From: Bacteroidota bacterium
Lineage (GTDB): Bacteria; Bacteroidota; Ignavibacteria; OLB7
Length of the DNA: 64,000 nt
NCBI GenBank assembly: GCA_018266795.1
Contig: JAFDZV010000012.1
Coordinates: forward strand, 208,687-272,686
Reading direction: 5' to 3'
Part shown: positions 43,701-52,820 of the stretch, piece after piece
Numbering within the stretch: position 1 is the stretch's first letter
How the letters are laid out: each line of letters begins with the position of its first letter
Notes under the pieces: model-generated
Told to the model about the DNA's origin: nothing
Seen by the model: the letters and a program-made list of their open reading frames with translations, nothing else
Databases searched by the model: none
Position numbers and translations under genes: made by a program

Positions 43701-46700
43701 CCCCATAGTCCTCGTTGTAGTAGAGCGAGCGAACGTTGCCGCTGACGAGGTCGTAGTTGTAGCGCATGTAGTTGCGCCCCAGCCCGCGGATATCCTGCGC
43801 AATCCATGCAACGTTGCCGTGCACATCATAGCTGTAGTAGGTGGCGGAGCTGCCGTCCGCGGCGGCCACGCCGGCAACACGGTTGCGCAGGTTGCTCTGC
43901 GCCGCCGTGTGCGGCATGCCGGCCTCCGGCTGGTAGGTCACGCCGCTCGGCGTGGTGTAGCTGGTCTGGTAGACATGATTGAGATTGGCCGATGGGAATG
44001 TGTTGTTATCCGCGTTCCCCACGAGCGTCGCGATGTTTCCAACCAGACTCTCGCCCGTCTCCACGGCGCGGCCAAGCGCATCGTAACGCAGGTAGCCGAA
44101 CGCGCCACGGCCGAACTGGTCGAAGTTCTGCGTGAAGCGGGGACGGCCCGCGGAGTCGTACCAGACGCGGCTCACGTTCCCGTCCGGCGTGATGCTCCGC
44201 TCCAGCTCGCCGAGCGAGTTGTACTGGTACATGGTCACCAGCGTATGCGCCGGATGCTGCGCGCGCGTTGCGCCGGCGGCGAGTGGCACAACGCCGGCCG
44301 GCGGCACGGTGCGCACAAGGCGGCCGGCACGGTCGTAGTAGTAGAGGGTGAAGTGGTAGCGCTCCAGCCCGTACTCCACCTTCATCTCGTCGTTGATCTG
44401 GGCCGGCAGCGTGCAGGCGGCGCGATAGGCATCCGTGGCGCGCACGCGTTCGGCGGCGGCGCAGTCGTTGATCTGCTGGTCCACCTGGCTCGAGATACGC
44501 GCGGCGATCCGCTCCGCGCAGCTCGGCATGTGATCCTCCACGGCATCGAGCGGCGTTGCCGGATCGGCCCAGCGGAAGCAGAGCTGCTCGCCGGAACAGG
44601 TATGGCTTGCGCAGATATCCGTGCACAGCAGGGCGCGGTTGGTAACCTCAACGCCGTTCACGGTGCAGGTACGCACGTATACAAGCGAACACGGCGGAGC
44701 GATCTCGAAGTGCGCCTGGATGTTGGGCCCGAGCGTGAAGATCTCCGGCAGGCCGTGCGCCGGACAGCCGCAGCTGTCGCCGCCGTGTGGGTCCGTGCGC
44801 GTGCTCCAGTTGCATGCGGTGGAGTTGTCGCCGGTGAACTGGCTGTACAGGTCCCATGTCAGCTGCGCCATCTCCGCCGGCGTGTGATTGTCGCCGGCAC
44901 CGGCGCGGTAGAACACCAGGCTGAGCGTGAGGTAGTTCGCAACGTGGCGCGCATAGGCGGCATCCGCGCGGGTATCGTTGATATGGATCCATCCGGTGCC
45001 GGCCGGGCAGTTGCCGGATAGCGGGCGCGCAACCTCCCATGTGGATGTCATCGCATGCCGCACGCGCACAACCTCGTCCGCGCTTCCAACGCCGCTGATG
45101 GAGCCGCCAGTGTACTGCGTGGTGAGCTGGCAGGAGTCCGCGCAGTTCTGCACCAGCAGCATCGCCAGGCAGGAGGCCTCCGCGTTCGTCAGGTCGAACG
45201 GACCGCCCGGGGAGATCGGGTTGCCGTTGATATCGTGCGCGTCCCCCTCCACCTTCAGCCCGTCGCGGCGGTAGGCATTCTTCACGGAGGCCAGGAATCC
45301 ATCGTAGTGGGCGTCGCAGGTCTGCTCGCAGATCGTCACGGCCTGCTGGCGCATCGCCTCAACGCAGTCCTCGTTATCCGGCGGGTCGCATCCGGGCGGG
45401 AGCTTGATCCCGGTCTGCGCAGTGCTTCCCGCCAGGCAGTCGTGGAACGCCTCCCACTGCTTCGTGGAGTAGTCGGCGTTGCGCACATCGGCCGGCGGCC
45501 AGTTGGTGAAGTCCGGCGTGTGGTCATCGTGCTGAATGCGGTGAAGCGTGCCATCGTTGGTGCCGTTGTAGATGTAGTTGCGGCGGCACGCCTCGGTTCC
45601 CTTCACGTCGGAATCGTAGTGGAAGAACGCATAGGCATAGTCTCGGTAGCCGCCGATGGTTGTGCTGCCATAGACAACGGAGCCATAGGGGTCGCGCGAG
45701 ACGCCGCGATACTCCTTCCCGGCAAGCTCGAGGAACGCCTCCAGCAGATTGTAGCTCGGGTCCAGCTCGTCCGGGTTGCCGTCGTGATGCACGGTTGCGT
45801 TCGCACCGAAGTTGCGCACGAGCTGTACCCAGATCTTCCAGAGCGTTGCACAGTCGTACCGGAGAGCCGGATCGGACTCGTGCGTCATGTTGTAGATCAT
45901 CCGGTCAAAGTGCCCGGTGCGGAATCCGTTGGCATGGGTCTCGTAGAGCGGCACAACGGTATTCCCCGAGCCCGGCTGTATGAAGTACTTGTCCAGGTTG
46001 TCGCCGAAGTTCTTTCCGCTGATCCCGTTCCAGGCGTAGGTGCTCCCCCATGTGGCGTAGAGATAGGATTCGAACGCCGGGCTCTCGCAGCTCGGCGCGG
46101 GAGGATCGCACAGCTCCTTCACGATCTTCACGGAGCAGCAGCCGGCATCGATGGTGTAGGTATCCCCGGCAAGCGTTACGCCGCTGCCGATCCTGGTGTC
46201 CAGGTAGGCATACAACCCCTCGATGTCGCTCGCGGCCAGGTAGGTGCGCGCCTGCGTGACGATGGCGTTCGCGTTCGCCTCGGCAACCAGCGCCTGCTCC
46301 GTTGCACGCCCGAAGCCGATGCTTGCGGGATCGCCATCGGCGCCGAGGGGATCCGCGAACAATCGCTTCACGATGGTGTAGGAGCCGGGCTGCAGGCTGG
46401 TGAAGGTGAAACTGGTGGACCACGAGTGTCCCGTTGGATTGCTCGGGCTGCACGCATCGAGCGGCACGGCGATCACGTCGGAGTGAAGATTGGCGTCCGT
46501 GGCATCGGGATTGTCCATCGGCACGGCGATGAACTGCACGCTGTACTGGCAGGTGCGGCAAATGCCGGCACACGTGTTCGCCACCTCCTGCGCGTTCAGA
46601 TCGTAGGTCACCTGCACATCGGTGGGAACCACCAGCGTGATCGTCGTGGATGAACTGATCTCCCGCTCCGCGCTCTGCGTGTTGCTCTTCACGCTCTGCG

Positions 46701-48579
46701 ATGCCTGATCGGCTACCACCGTCTCGTTCAGGTCCTGCAGATGCGTGCCGGAGGAGAGGGTCTTGTGCGCGAGGCAGGTGGCCAGCACACGGCCGTTCTT
46801 GTCCACGTACTGAAGGCCGATCACCTTGTTCGCATCAACCGTGGTGACCCGCTGCACCGTGGTGGCATCGGGCGCTTCGTCGCCGAACAGGCACACCAGT
46901 TCCGCGTCCGTCGCCTGGCCGTAGTAGAGCCGCGTTGCACGGGTCTCCCCCTCCGCGGTGCCGCCAATCCTGTGCACGCTTCCGGGACCGCCCACCTCGC
47001 GCGTGCGCCCGGAGGCATCGGGATAGAAAAGCGTTCGTGAAAAGGGATAGCCCTCGGCGTTCGGAATCGTCAGGTCGCTGTTGGCATCGGAGTAGTAGTT
47101 GTACAGATCGCCCGCCTGGCCCGCCTGCTCCGGGTTGTTCCAGTTGCCGCTGGTGGGGCTGCCGTTGTCGAACTGCGCGGCCGTGTACACGCCGCCGCTG
47201 CTGTTCTGCAGCAACTTCTGGTGATAGCCGAAGCCGGCCCAGGTAACCGGCGCCGGAAGCGTTGCCACTGCCTGGCGGCCGGAGTAGTCCGGCACGGTCT
47301 GCGCAATCAATGTCTTGCCGTCGGTCACCAGATGCGCCTGCGTCTGCCGCGGCGCAAGGAGCGGCGTCGCGTAGGCGATCCCCTCGCCGATGCGCGTTCC
47401 CTCGTCTCCCTCGGTAAGCGATCGCCTGTAGATCCAGGAGAGGGAGGAATCGAACTGGCGGCCAAAGAACACTGCGCCGTTGTACTGCGTAACGGCAACG
47501 TCGTTCAATGCCGTGATCGTGATGGTGCCGTTGGGGGGCGCCGTTGTCCAGACGCCCCAGTTCCGGTCGTTGGCGATGCCTCCGGGATACTTCTCGCCGA
47601 TCGGCCGCACGCGCCAGACGTAGTAGCCGGTTCCTTCGGCAAGCGTCAGCGTAAGCTGTGTTGCGTCGTTCCCGGTCTCGATCGTCAGCGCCCTGCGCCA
47701 GTCGATCTTCTCCTGGATGTGCATCTCGTCGTTCGCTGCAACGGACGCATCGCGGTTGAAGAGCCGGAGCAACTGGAACTGATAGTTCGGGAAGCGATCG
47801 TTGCCGCAGTCGTCGATGATCTTCCACTGGAACGTCACCGGGTTCGTTTTCACCGTGCCGTCCGCCGCAACATTCATCGGCAGCACCTGCAGCATCTGCG
47901 TCACGGGATTGCCGCTCTCGTGCGCCGCAATATCGAACTGCTCCGTGTAGAACGCCTCCAGCTCCACATTGTTCTGCAGAGCGGTTGTCAGCGCGGGATC
48001 GAATGTGGTTGTATATCCAAGGATGGCTACATCGAAGTGATCCACCTGCGTGTAGATCGTCGTGAAGTCCACGCGATACAACTGCTCCGGGCGCGCATCG
48101 GCCGTGTTGGCCGGGCTGCTGGCCTTCACCTCCAACGTGCAGAGCCATGGCGACGGGGATCCCAGCGGCAGGTTCCCTGCATCGTAGGCGGTCACCTTCA
48201 CGATCGCCTTCACATCGAAGTCCGTATAACCGAATTCGTAATCCTTGTCCCCCATCTTCAGGCGCACGTTCAACGTTGCCGAATGAATCGGACGATCCAC
48301 GCAGTACTCGTTCTGCGCGTTGCCGGACACCACCAGTGTCTTGGTTGGAGGCGTGGTCTGCGAAAGCTCCGAGTGAGTGTAGGTCTGCCGGTATACCTTG
48401 GTGGACATCGCGAACGGCGCAACGTGGAAGGCGGCCGTATCGCCGCCAACAGGCACCGCAGGCGCTCCGCCGTGCGGACGCCCGCCTCCCTGCGCGCAGA
48501 GTTCAACCGGCGCGGCAACCAGCAGACAGGCCAGCAGGCAGATCCAGGGAAGCATTCGTGATGTGATCATGGCAACCAT
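40774..48579 (-). CDS. giant exported Rhs/YD-repeat protein with nuclease-like toxin tip
   Basis: A 2601-residue protein, predicted to be exported by a signal peptide (RMLPWICLLACLLVAAP, ending CAQG). The first 1400 residues are mixed beta domains. YD repeats fill about 1440-1830 (LQRYTYDADNRLIRVESSRD). Calcium-type DxDxDG repeats lie near 2110-2260 (DTDHDGIPDATDNAPTV). The Rhs core follows (YELNDHLGNVRVRFSD, YDPRVGRFLSVDPLTAGYPN). The last 275 residues, encoded by AT-rich DNA below about 41600, are unrelated to Rhs. They show a PD-(D/E)XK-like pattern: Glu in GTVGEATFLKI, Asp in IGGQVDVAVAV, and Glu-Lys in NFEVKTL. This suggests a nuclease toxin. An alternative start is 48570. Confidence 0.85.
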   Translation of the reverse strand: MVAMITSRMLPWICLLACLLVAAPVELCAQGGGRPHGGAPAVPVGGDTAAFHVAPFAMSTKVYRQTYTHSELSQTTPPTKTLVVSGNAQNEYCVDRPIHSATLNVRLKMGDKDYEFGYTDFDVKAIVKVTAYDAGNLPLGSPSPWLCTLEVKASSPANTADARPEQLYRVDFTTIYTQVDHFDVAILGYTTTFDPALTTALQNNVELEAFYTEQFDIAAHESGNPVTQMLQVLPMNVAADGTVKTNPVTFQWKIIDDCGNDRFPNYQFQLLRLFNRDASVAANDEMHIQEKIDWRRALTIETGNDATQLTLTLAEGTGYYVWRVRPIGEKYPGGIANDRNWGVWTTAPPNGTITITALNDVAVTQYNGAVFFGRQFDSSLSWIYRRSLTEGDEGTRIGEGIAYATPLLAPRQTQAHLVTDGKTLIAQTVPDYSGRQAVATLPAPVTWAGFGYHQKLLQNSSGGVYTAAQFDNGSPTSGNWNNPEQAGQAGDLYNYYSDANSDLTIPNAEGYPFSRTLFYPDASGRTREVGGPGSVHRIGGTAEGETRATRLYYGQATDAELVCLFGDEAPDATTVQRVTTVDANKVIGLQYVDKNGRVLATCLAHKTLSSGTHLQDLNETVVADQASQSVKSNTQSAEREISSSTTITLVVPTDVQVTYDLNAQEVANTCAGICRTCQYSVQFIAVPMDNPDATDANLHSDVIAVPLDACSPSNPTGHSWSTSFTFTSLQPGSYTIVKRLFADPLGADGDPASIGFGRATEQALVAEANANAIVTQARTYLAASDIEGLYAYLDTRIGSGVTLAGDTYTIDAGCCSVKIVKELCDPPAPSCESPAFESYLYATWGSTYAWNGISGKNFGDNLDKYFIQPGSGNTVVPLYETHANGFRTGHFDRMIYNMTHESDPALRYDCATLWKIWVQLVRNFGANATVHHDGNPDELDPSYNLLEAFLELAGKEYRGVSRDPYGSVVYGSTTIGGYRDYAYAFFHYDSDVKGTEACRRNYIYNGTNDGTLHRIQHDDHTPDFTNWPPADVRNADYSTKQWEAFHDCLAGSTAQTGIKLPPGCDPPDNEDCVEAMRQQAVTICEQTCDAHYDGFLASVKNAYRRDGLKVEGDAHDINGNPISPGGPFDLTNAEASCLAMLLVQNCADSCQLTTQYTGGSISGVGSADEVVRVRHAMTSTWEVARPLSGNCPAGTGWIHINDTRADAAYARHVANYLTLSLVFYRAGAGDNHTPAEMAQLTWDLYSQFTGDNSTACNWSTRTDPHGGDSCGCPAHGLPEIFTLGPNIQAHFEIAPPCSLVYVRTCTVNGVEVTNRALLCTDICASHTCSGEQLCFRWADPATPLDAVEDHMPSCAERIAARISSQVDQQINDCAAAERVRATDAYRAACTLPAQINDEMKVEYGLERYHFTLYYYDRAGRLVRTVPPAGVVPLAAGATRAQHPAHTLVTMYQYNSLGELERSITPDGNVSRVWYDSAGRPRFTQNFDQFGRGAFGYLRYDALGRAVETGESLVGNIATLVGNADNNTFPSANLNHVYQTSYTTPSGVTYQPEAGMPHTAAQSNLRNRVAGVAAADGSSATYYSYDVHGNVAWIAQDIRGLGRNYMRYNYDLVSGNVRSLYYNEDYGDQLLQRYTYDADNRLIRVESSRDGAIWDRDAAYGYFAHGPLRRAEYGEDSLQGVDYTYTIHGWLKGINHPSLSVLNDPGSDARGTGAHPNYGTDAFGMALHYYQGDYLRKKVGTGNSPFNSKAVTGQYAMRADNLVAADAGGNRLDLYNGNIAGWSSNTIPPPAGPGPARYYERETGETYHYDLLNRLTESTFKDFTVTGSNSGTWAVSGDYGSTYQYDANGNIQNLVRHGVNAGGFQNMDNMAYSYAAGTNRLTQVNDIVGPTAGTDRDYENRAPIAPGPNYGYDGAGRLAFDLNERITKISWTPQDKVEQVQKLFGTSRMLFGYDAQGNRVKKVAADGTTTYYVREAGGKVIAIYTKACADPQDFTGPQNGPGCVDPAGAQDTDHDGIPDATDNAPTVFNPDQRDTDGDGTPDVLEFDRDGDGIPDLSDPCPYDPLNNCSGDHDSDGIPDGVDPCPDTPGTGGGDLDHDGIPDGCDTDIDGDGVPNNEDNCPWTPNPDQNDDNHDGIGDACECEQPKDPQPGCPAVLAEQYVYGLESDGRVATLYPNTPRDMSNHGTATLFTRDLGNKEYELNDHLGNVRVRFSDVKLSQNTAGTAPYKVDLRGYTNYYPFGMAQPGREMNIAGGRYGYNGKEMDNDWNNGTAVTGGEGNSYDYGFRTYDPRVGRFLSVDPLTAGYPNQSPFSYAVNSPVAMVDDLGAGPKLPPGLIAAAIYRFDPDIFRAFFFANNTSNLHLYNWARGVAKFADGKILGTVGEATFLKIIKNRYQNTIGKKLTLVPFYGNMVYRGGLATNEGGGEAEWPIIGGQVDVAVAVPAVKIKIADGQFTHHWGLRVSDADGDEKAHMREFPSTTLVSGWVLNFEVKTLNPKANPASLFEGLSKGIEQAIKNGLIRNERDHVVGVLVTDRAAWKAVADNPVFGPRLRQLFDRLEASGNSLHLLDGFYDEVQHTTQRLGNEIRQAQRQVGGASGQGGGK

Positions 48580-48762
48580 TCCGAGGGGGTACTGTATCGC
48601 TCTCTGTGTAATTGATTCAACGCCCTGCCGCATGTGCCGTGCGGCAATCATGCCGGCGTCGGCAGCCAATCGTGCGTGCGGACCCGCTTCTTCCGCATGT
48701 CCGCACCGTCATGGCCGCACGGGCCATAGGCAGTGCATGCGGCCAACATTGAAATCCCGGCC

Positions 48763-49539
48763 TCAGCGGCGCCGCAGGTCGCGTATGCGATAGCCCGCAT
48801 ATCGCGGCAGGAGATGCCCGTTGGCATCGAAGAACGTTCGCAGCAGCGGCGCATCGAACGCCGTGATGCGATAGTTCGGCTCGATCGATTCGTATGTGAG
48901 TTCCACCCGGCGCGTTGCACTTCCGGGAAGGAACTCCAGCGTGATGCGGGCAAGCGTCTGCCTGCGCTCGTTGTAGAGCACGGCCATTGTGCCCAGCTGG
49001 AGCAGCTCGCGAACACGAGATCCCAACTGGAACGTCGCGCGATGATCGGCGCCGTGCGGGTCGTTCTTCACAGCCACACACTCCACCGATGTTGCGCCGG
49101 CCATGATGGTGTCGCGTATCGCCGTCATCAGCGTTGCGCGATCGCTCGCGAACGGATTGCCCGGCTCCGCGATCACCAGTTCGCGACGGCCTGGAATCAC
49201 GGAGACGGTGGTGGTCTCGTCGCTGTAGACATCCATCTCGCCCCCCGTCGTCTGCATGCGATGGCCATCCGCCAGCGTCTCGTACGCCGTTCTCCGGGCC
49301 ACCAGCCGGCCATGCAGCATCGTCTCGTTGACCATGGTGTACCGGGTCCTGCAGATGCTGCCGGAGCCGAAGCCTGCAATCGCCCTGTCGTAGATCGCGC
49401 GCACCGTTGCCGTGCATGCGGCGTTATGCCCTTGCGCACGCACGGGAGCAGGAAGCATCGCCGCAATCAGAAGCACCGGCAGAAGGCCAGGCGCACGAAG
49501 GAGTGATTGCATGGTCGATATCATGGATGTCCGGTTCAT
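48763..49539 (-). CDS. exported protein, LolA-like fold possible
   Basis: A 258-residue protein with a signal peptide (a hydrophobic run APGLLPVLLIAAMLPAPVRA ending in AQG). The mature part resembles periplasmic lipoprotein-carrier (LolA/outer-membrane lipoprotein-sorting) proteins in strand order: RTRYTMVNETMLHGRLVARR, HRMQTTGGEMDVYSDETTTV, and a C-terminal RVELTYESIEPNYRIT. The match is by eye and tentative. It lies between the Rhs gene and the 981-residue gene on the same strand and may be part of the same export locus. Start codons at 49539 and 49524 are both plausible. Confidence 0.55.
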   Translation of the reverse strand: MNRTSMISTMQSLLRAPGLLPVLLIAAMLPAPVRAQGHNAACTATVRAIYDRAIAGFGSGSICRTRYTMVNETMLHGRLVARRTAYETLADGHRMQTTGGEMDVYSDETTTVSVIPGRRELVIAEPGNPFASDRATLMTAIRDTIMAGATSVECVAVKNDPHGADHRATFQLGSRVRELLQLGTMAVLYNERRQTLARITLEFLPGSATRRVELTYESIEPNYRITAFDAPLLRTFFDANGHLLPRYAGYRIRDLRRR

Positions 49540-49583
49540 GGCATTCGTTCGGGGAAGCGCGGGCTGATGACCCGTCGCACCAC

Positions 49584-49693
49584 GCAGGCTGATGGCCTGC
49601 TCCATTGCGCAGGCTGATGGCCTGCTCCATTGCGCAGGCTAAAGACCTGCGCTTACAGGGGGCCTCATATCCGCAGGCTGCGGGCCTGCAGCT
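49584..49693. repeat. array of GCAGGC...GCCTGC palindromic repeats
   Basis: The unit GCAGGCTGATGGCCTGC plus TCCATTGC repeats with a 25-bp period at 49584 and 49609. Variants follow at 49634 (GCAGGCTAAAGACCTGC) and 49673 (GCAGGCTGCGGGCCTGC). Each unit is a small hairpin. The array fills the gap between two minus-strand genes and touches the stop codon of the upstream one, like REP elements. Confidence 0.8.
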
Positions 49694-52637
49694 ACGGCGC
49701 CTGCTCGGCGCGGGCCTGCTGCAGGGTATCGTACATGGCGCGTGCGTCGGCCTCGGTTACCCCCAGCTCCTGCTCCACGATGCGGCGCAGCTCCGCATTC
49801 ACGCGTTCCCGTTGCTCGAGCAGCGCGCGCCGGGCCGCCGTATCGGACTCGGTGCGTGCCTTCTCATCCAGCCCATCCAGCTGCTCGCGCAGGGCATGCA
49901 CCTCCACCACCTGGCGAACCCGCTCTGCATCGCCCAGACCGTATTTCTGGAACGCGGCATGTTCAACGGCGCTGAGCCGGGCCGTGTCGATCGCCGCCAA
50001 TGCCTTCAGTTCGTCCACCACCTTCGAGCTGCCGCGCAGGAACTCCCAGGAGACGCCGTCGGTGCCTGCATTGAGATCGAAGAGGTTCACCCGCGTCGGA
50101 CCGCTGGTGATTCCGTTGCCACCGCCGTCATCCGCGTGGCCGCCACCCTGCGGAACGTCCGCACGCTGCGTTGCAGCCTGCAGCGGCGCACCACCACCGC
50201 CGGATGTAGCCGATGCGATGTCCGTGCCGTTGCGCCACGTCACCTCCGGCAGATGCGCCTCGGACTCCGCAACCGTACGCACGCCACGTTCCGTCTCGCG
50301 CAGCGTACGCACCATGATTCCCTTCCCATCGTATTGCGGGAATACGCCGAAGTGCTGATCGTCCAGTGTGGCTGCAAGGCGCCGCGTCTCGCGATCGTAC
50401 ACATAGCAGACCATCTCCGCCAGGTAGGGCTGGGCGCGCACATCATCCACCCATACAGCATCGGTGTTCGGAATGTTCTGCTTCATCGTGATGGCGATCG
50501 GGCTGCCGTCCGTTGGCACGGCCGCGGCATCGACCGTGCAGTGCGCCTCGTACAATGCCCACTCACCGGTCTGCGCAATCAGCGTGCTTGCAGTCGATCC
50601 CGTGAACGGTCCCTGCACAAGCGCGGGCGAGTTGGTGCTTGCGTCGTTGTAGGTACGCTTCGCCCAGTAGCGCACCAGCACGCCCTCGCTCATGAGCTGC
50701 GGCGTGCGATGCAGCGTGACGATCGGGACCGAAGCGGCCTGGTTCCTCTCCAGCCGCAGCGACCGCGTCCCCGCATGCGCCGTATCCACACTGAGGTTGG
50801 TGTTGTCGTCGAATCCGGTCTCGAAGCTCTCGAAGCCAACGGAGGCATACTCCGCATTCTGCGCCGTGAGCGTCTGCAGAATCTGATGGTCGCCGAAGCG
50901 CGTAGCGCTCCGTACGCCGATGGCGTTCTGTTCCTCGAGCGGCACACCGAGGGGTGAATAGAGCTGAACCGTTCCCGCTGCAACCCAGTGCGAGCCCAGG
51001 TTCCCAGCCGGGTTGCGCCAGTCGAACAGCCGCAGGTTCCCGGGATCGCCCGCATCGGCGATGAAGGTCCCCGCCGTGTACGTCCGCTCCGTTGGGCCAA
51101 TCCCGCCATGCACGGCGGTCCGGTACGCATAGCCCGTCCGCGGCCGCCACTGCGCGGTGCCGTCCTCGTACCGGTTGTCATCGTTGTTGTCGGAGCCCCA
51201 TGTGTCCAGCACGTGATTCTGCTTGAATTCCGTCTGGTCGATGGGCCATGCATCGCTGAGGAGCGATGCGGAGGCATCGATCACATTGCTCGCGAAGTTC
51301 TTCCCGGAGAGCTTCGTTGCAAACGGAAGGCATGGCACCGGCAGCGCCGCACTGGCGGGCGTTCCGGTTGGCTGATACTTCAGCTCGCCGGTCATGCCGT
51401 CAACGATGAACTGGCCATCGTACGGAAACGTGATCTCGCAGGATTGATCATCCAGATGCCGGCTCCGCACCTGCATGATGCGGTAACTACCGGGGTTGAT
51501 GCACTCGCTGGATGGCCCGATCTTCAGATAGAGATAGCCGTCGGCGTCAACGTCGAACGAAGCCCAGCTGTCGATCGCCGGCCAGGAGACGGGCGACTGG
51601 TCGAAGTGCGACCACAGCGACTGGTTCTCCACATCGGGATCCCCCGCCGGCGCATGCCACGCGCACTCCCAGGTCTCGGTTGCCGGCGGGCTTGTTCGTA
51701 CCCGCGTGAAGCTGAGCTGTATCTGCGCGTTGTTCGGGTCCGGACCGTCCGGCGCGGCAAGGCTGGAACAGTCGCTCGGCTTCTCCGCCTTCGTATGCGC
51801 CTGCAGCGTCACGTCGGTCACGTGCCATTCGCCTGCCGGCGGCAGCAGGCTGGAAGGTGGGGTGAAATGCACATGGGTGTAGGCAAGCTTGGCGATGCCG
51901 GTATCGCGCGTCGGCTGGCCGGCAACAACCTGCCCATCCACATAGGTGGCGATGTAGCGGAACAGCCCACCGGATGCCGTACCATTTTCGAATTCGAGGA
52001 GATTATTGCGGTCCGCCGTTGTCGATGCATCGACAATAGTCGGAACCGTGTAGTATCGGGTGTCGAGATCCCACTCGGACACTCCCGCATTGGCGAGCGC
52101 CGATTTTTGATCGTTGTTGCCTGCAATGCCGGTCAGTTGCTCCATGAAATACGGCTGCCCCGTGAACTGCCCGTCAACCAGGCACCCGGTACCGGGTGGC
52201 GCAGAGCCGATCAGATAATCCGCCACCTTGTCGCGAATCACCAGTCCCCACGAGCGGCGCAGCCACGAGTGCTCCAGGTCGCATGCAAGCGGATGGGAGG
52301 CCGGCGGGATCGTGAGCAGATTGCCGGAATTGTCGTGCAGCAGCACCCGCATTTTGAAATTCCCCGCCCCCTTCGTCAGCACGATATCCGCATTTGCACC
52401 GGCGTTGATCTGAATCGTGGAGCCGCCGGGATCCAGAATGGAGATGGTTCCGGTTGTTGCGTTCCCCACGTTGACGACGGAGCCGGGAGAGGGAGCCAGG
52501 CTGTTCTTCGCAGCAGTCAATGCCTGCGCAAGCGTCACGCGCGCCGCGTAGGTGCTCTGTGCCCGCAGATGCGATCCGCCGATCGAAAGCAGCACCACCA
52601 CCGCCAGAACCGATTGCTGAAGCCGAATGCGCCGCAT
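49692..52637 (-). CDS. large exported protein of the Rhs locus, unknown function
   Basis: A 981-residue protein. The signal peptide MRRIRLQQSVLAVVVLLSIG ends at LRAQ. The mature part is long and beta-rich, with CBM-like jelly-roll segments near residues 620-740 (FESFETGFDDNTNLSVDTAH, then LVRYWAKRTYND). FDVDADGYLYLKIG lies near 350 and a Gly-rich linker near 840. A charged helical tail follows (REQLDGLDEKARTESDTAAR). No T9SS sorting domain is seen. It lies between the SpvB-like protein gene and the Rhs gene, suggesting a structural partner. An alternative start is 52688. Confidence 0.7.
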   Translation of the reverse strand: MRRIRLQQSVLAVVVLLSIGGSHLRAQSTYAARVTLAQALTAAKNSLAPSPGSVVNVGNATTGTISILDPGGSTIQINAGANADIVLTKGAGNFKMRVLLHDNSGNLLTIPPASHPLACDLEHSWLRRSWGLVIRDKVADYLIGSAPPGTGCLVDGQFTGQPYFMEQLTGIAGNNDQKSALANAGVSEWDLDTRYYTVPTIVDASTTADRNNLLEFENGTASGGLFRYIATYVDGQVVAGQPTRDTGIAKLAYTHVHFTPPSSLLPPAGEWHVTDVTLQAHTKAEKPSDCSSLAAPDGPDPNNAQIQLSFTRVRTSPPATETWECAWHAPAGDPDVENQSLWSHFDQSPVSWPAIDSWASFDVDADGYLYLKIGPSSECINPGSYRIMQVRSRHLDDQSCEITFPYDGQFIVDGMTGELKYQPTGTPASAALPVPCLPFATKLSGKNFASNVIDASASLLSDAWPIDQTEFKQNHVLDTWGSDNNDDNRYEDGTAQWRPRTGYAYRTAVHGGIGPTERTYTAGTFIADAGDPGNLRLFDWRNPAGNLGSHWVAAGTVQLYSPLGVPLEEQNAIGVRSATRFGDHQILQTLTAQNAEYASVGFESFETGFDDNTNLSVDTAHAGTRSLRLERNQAASVPIVTLHRTPQLMSEGVLVRYWAKRTYNDASTNSPALVQGPFTGSTASTLIAQTGEWALYEAHCTVDAAAVPTDGSPIAITMKQNIPNTDAVWVDDVRAQPYLAEMVCYVYDRETRRLAATLDDQHFGVFPQYDGKGIMVRTLRETERGVRTVAESEAHLPEVTWRNGTDIASATSGGGGAPLQAATQRADVPQGGGHADDGGGNGITSGPTRVNLFDLNAGTDGVSWEFLRGSSKVVDELKALAAIDTARLSAVEHAAFQKYGLGDAERVRQVVEVHALREQLDGLDEKARTESDTAARRALLEQRERVNAELRRIVEQELGVTEADARAMYDTLQQARAEQAP

Positions 52638-52820
52638 GGTTGTATATATGCAACCGTGCACGCGTCGAACGGGATTTCGCTGCAGCATCGCGGCGCTCCT
52701 CCTGATATTCGGGGGGGGGGTAATTCATGATGTAGTCAATCGCTGTTGTCAGGCATTCACTCTCGCTGCGCCGGTTTCCGAAACCCGGCGCATCCGGACA
52801 CTCCACTCCGCTGCACGGAA

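Noticed and set aside
41659..45021. A 1120-codon plus-strand frame opposite the Rhs gene
   Set aside because: It is a Val/Arg/Ala-rich shadow of the YD-repeat coding strand in a GC-rich region. The opposite frame has clear Rhs motifs.
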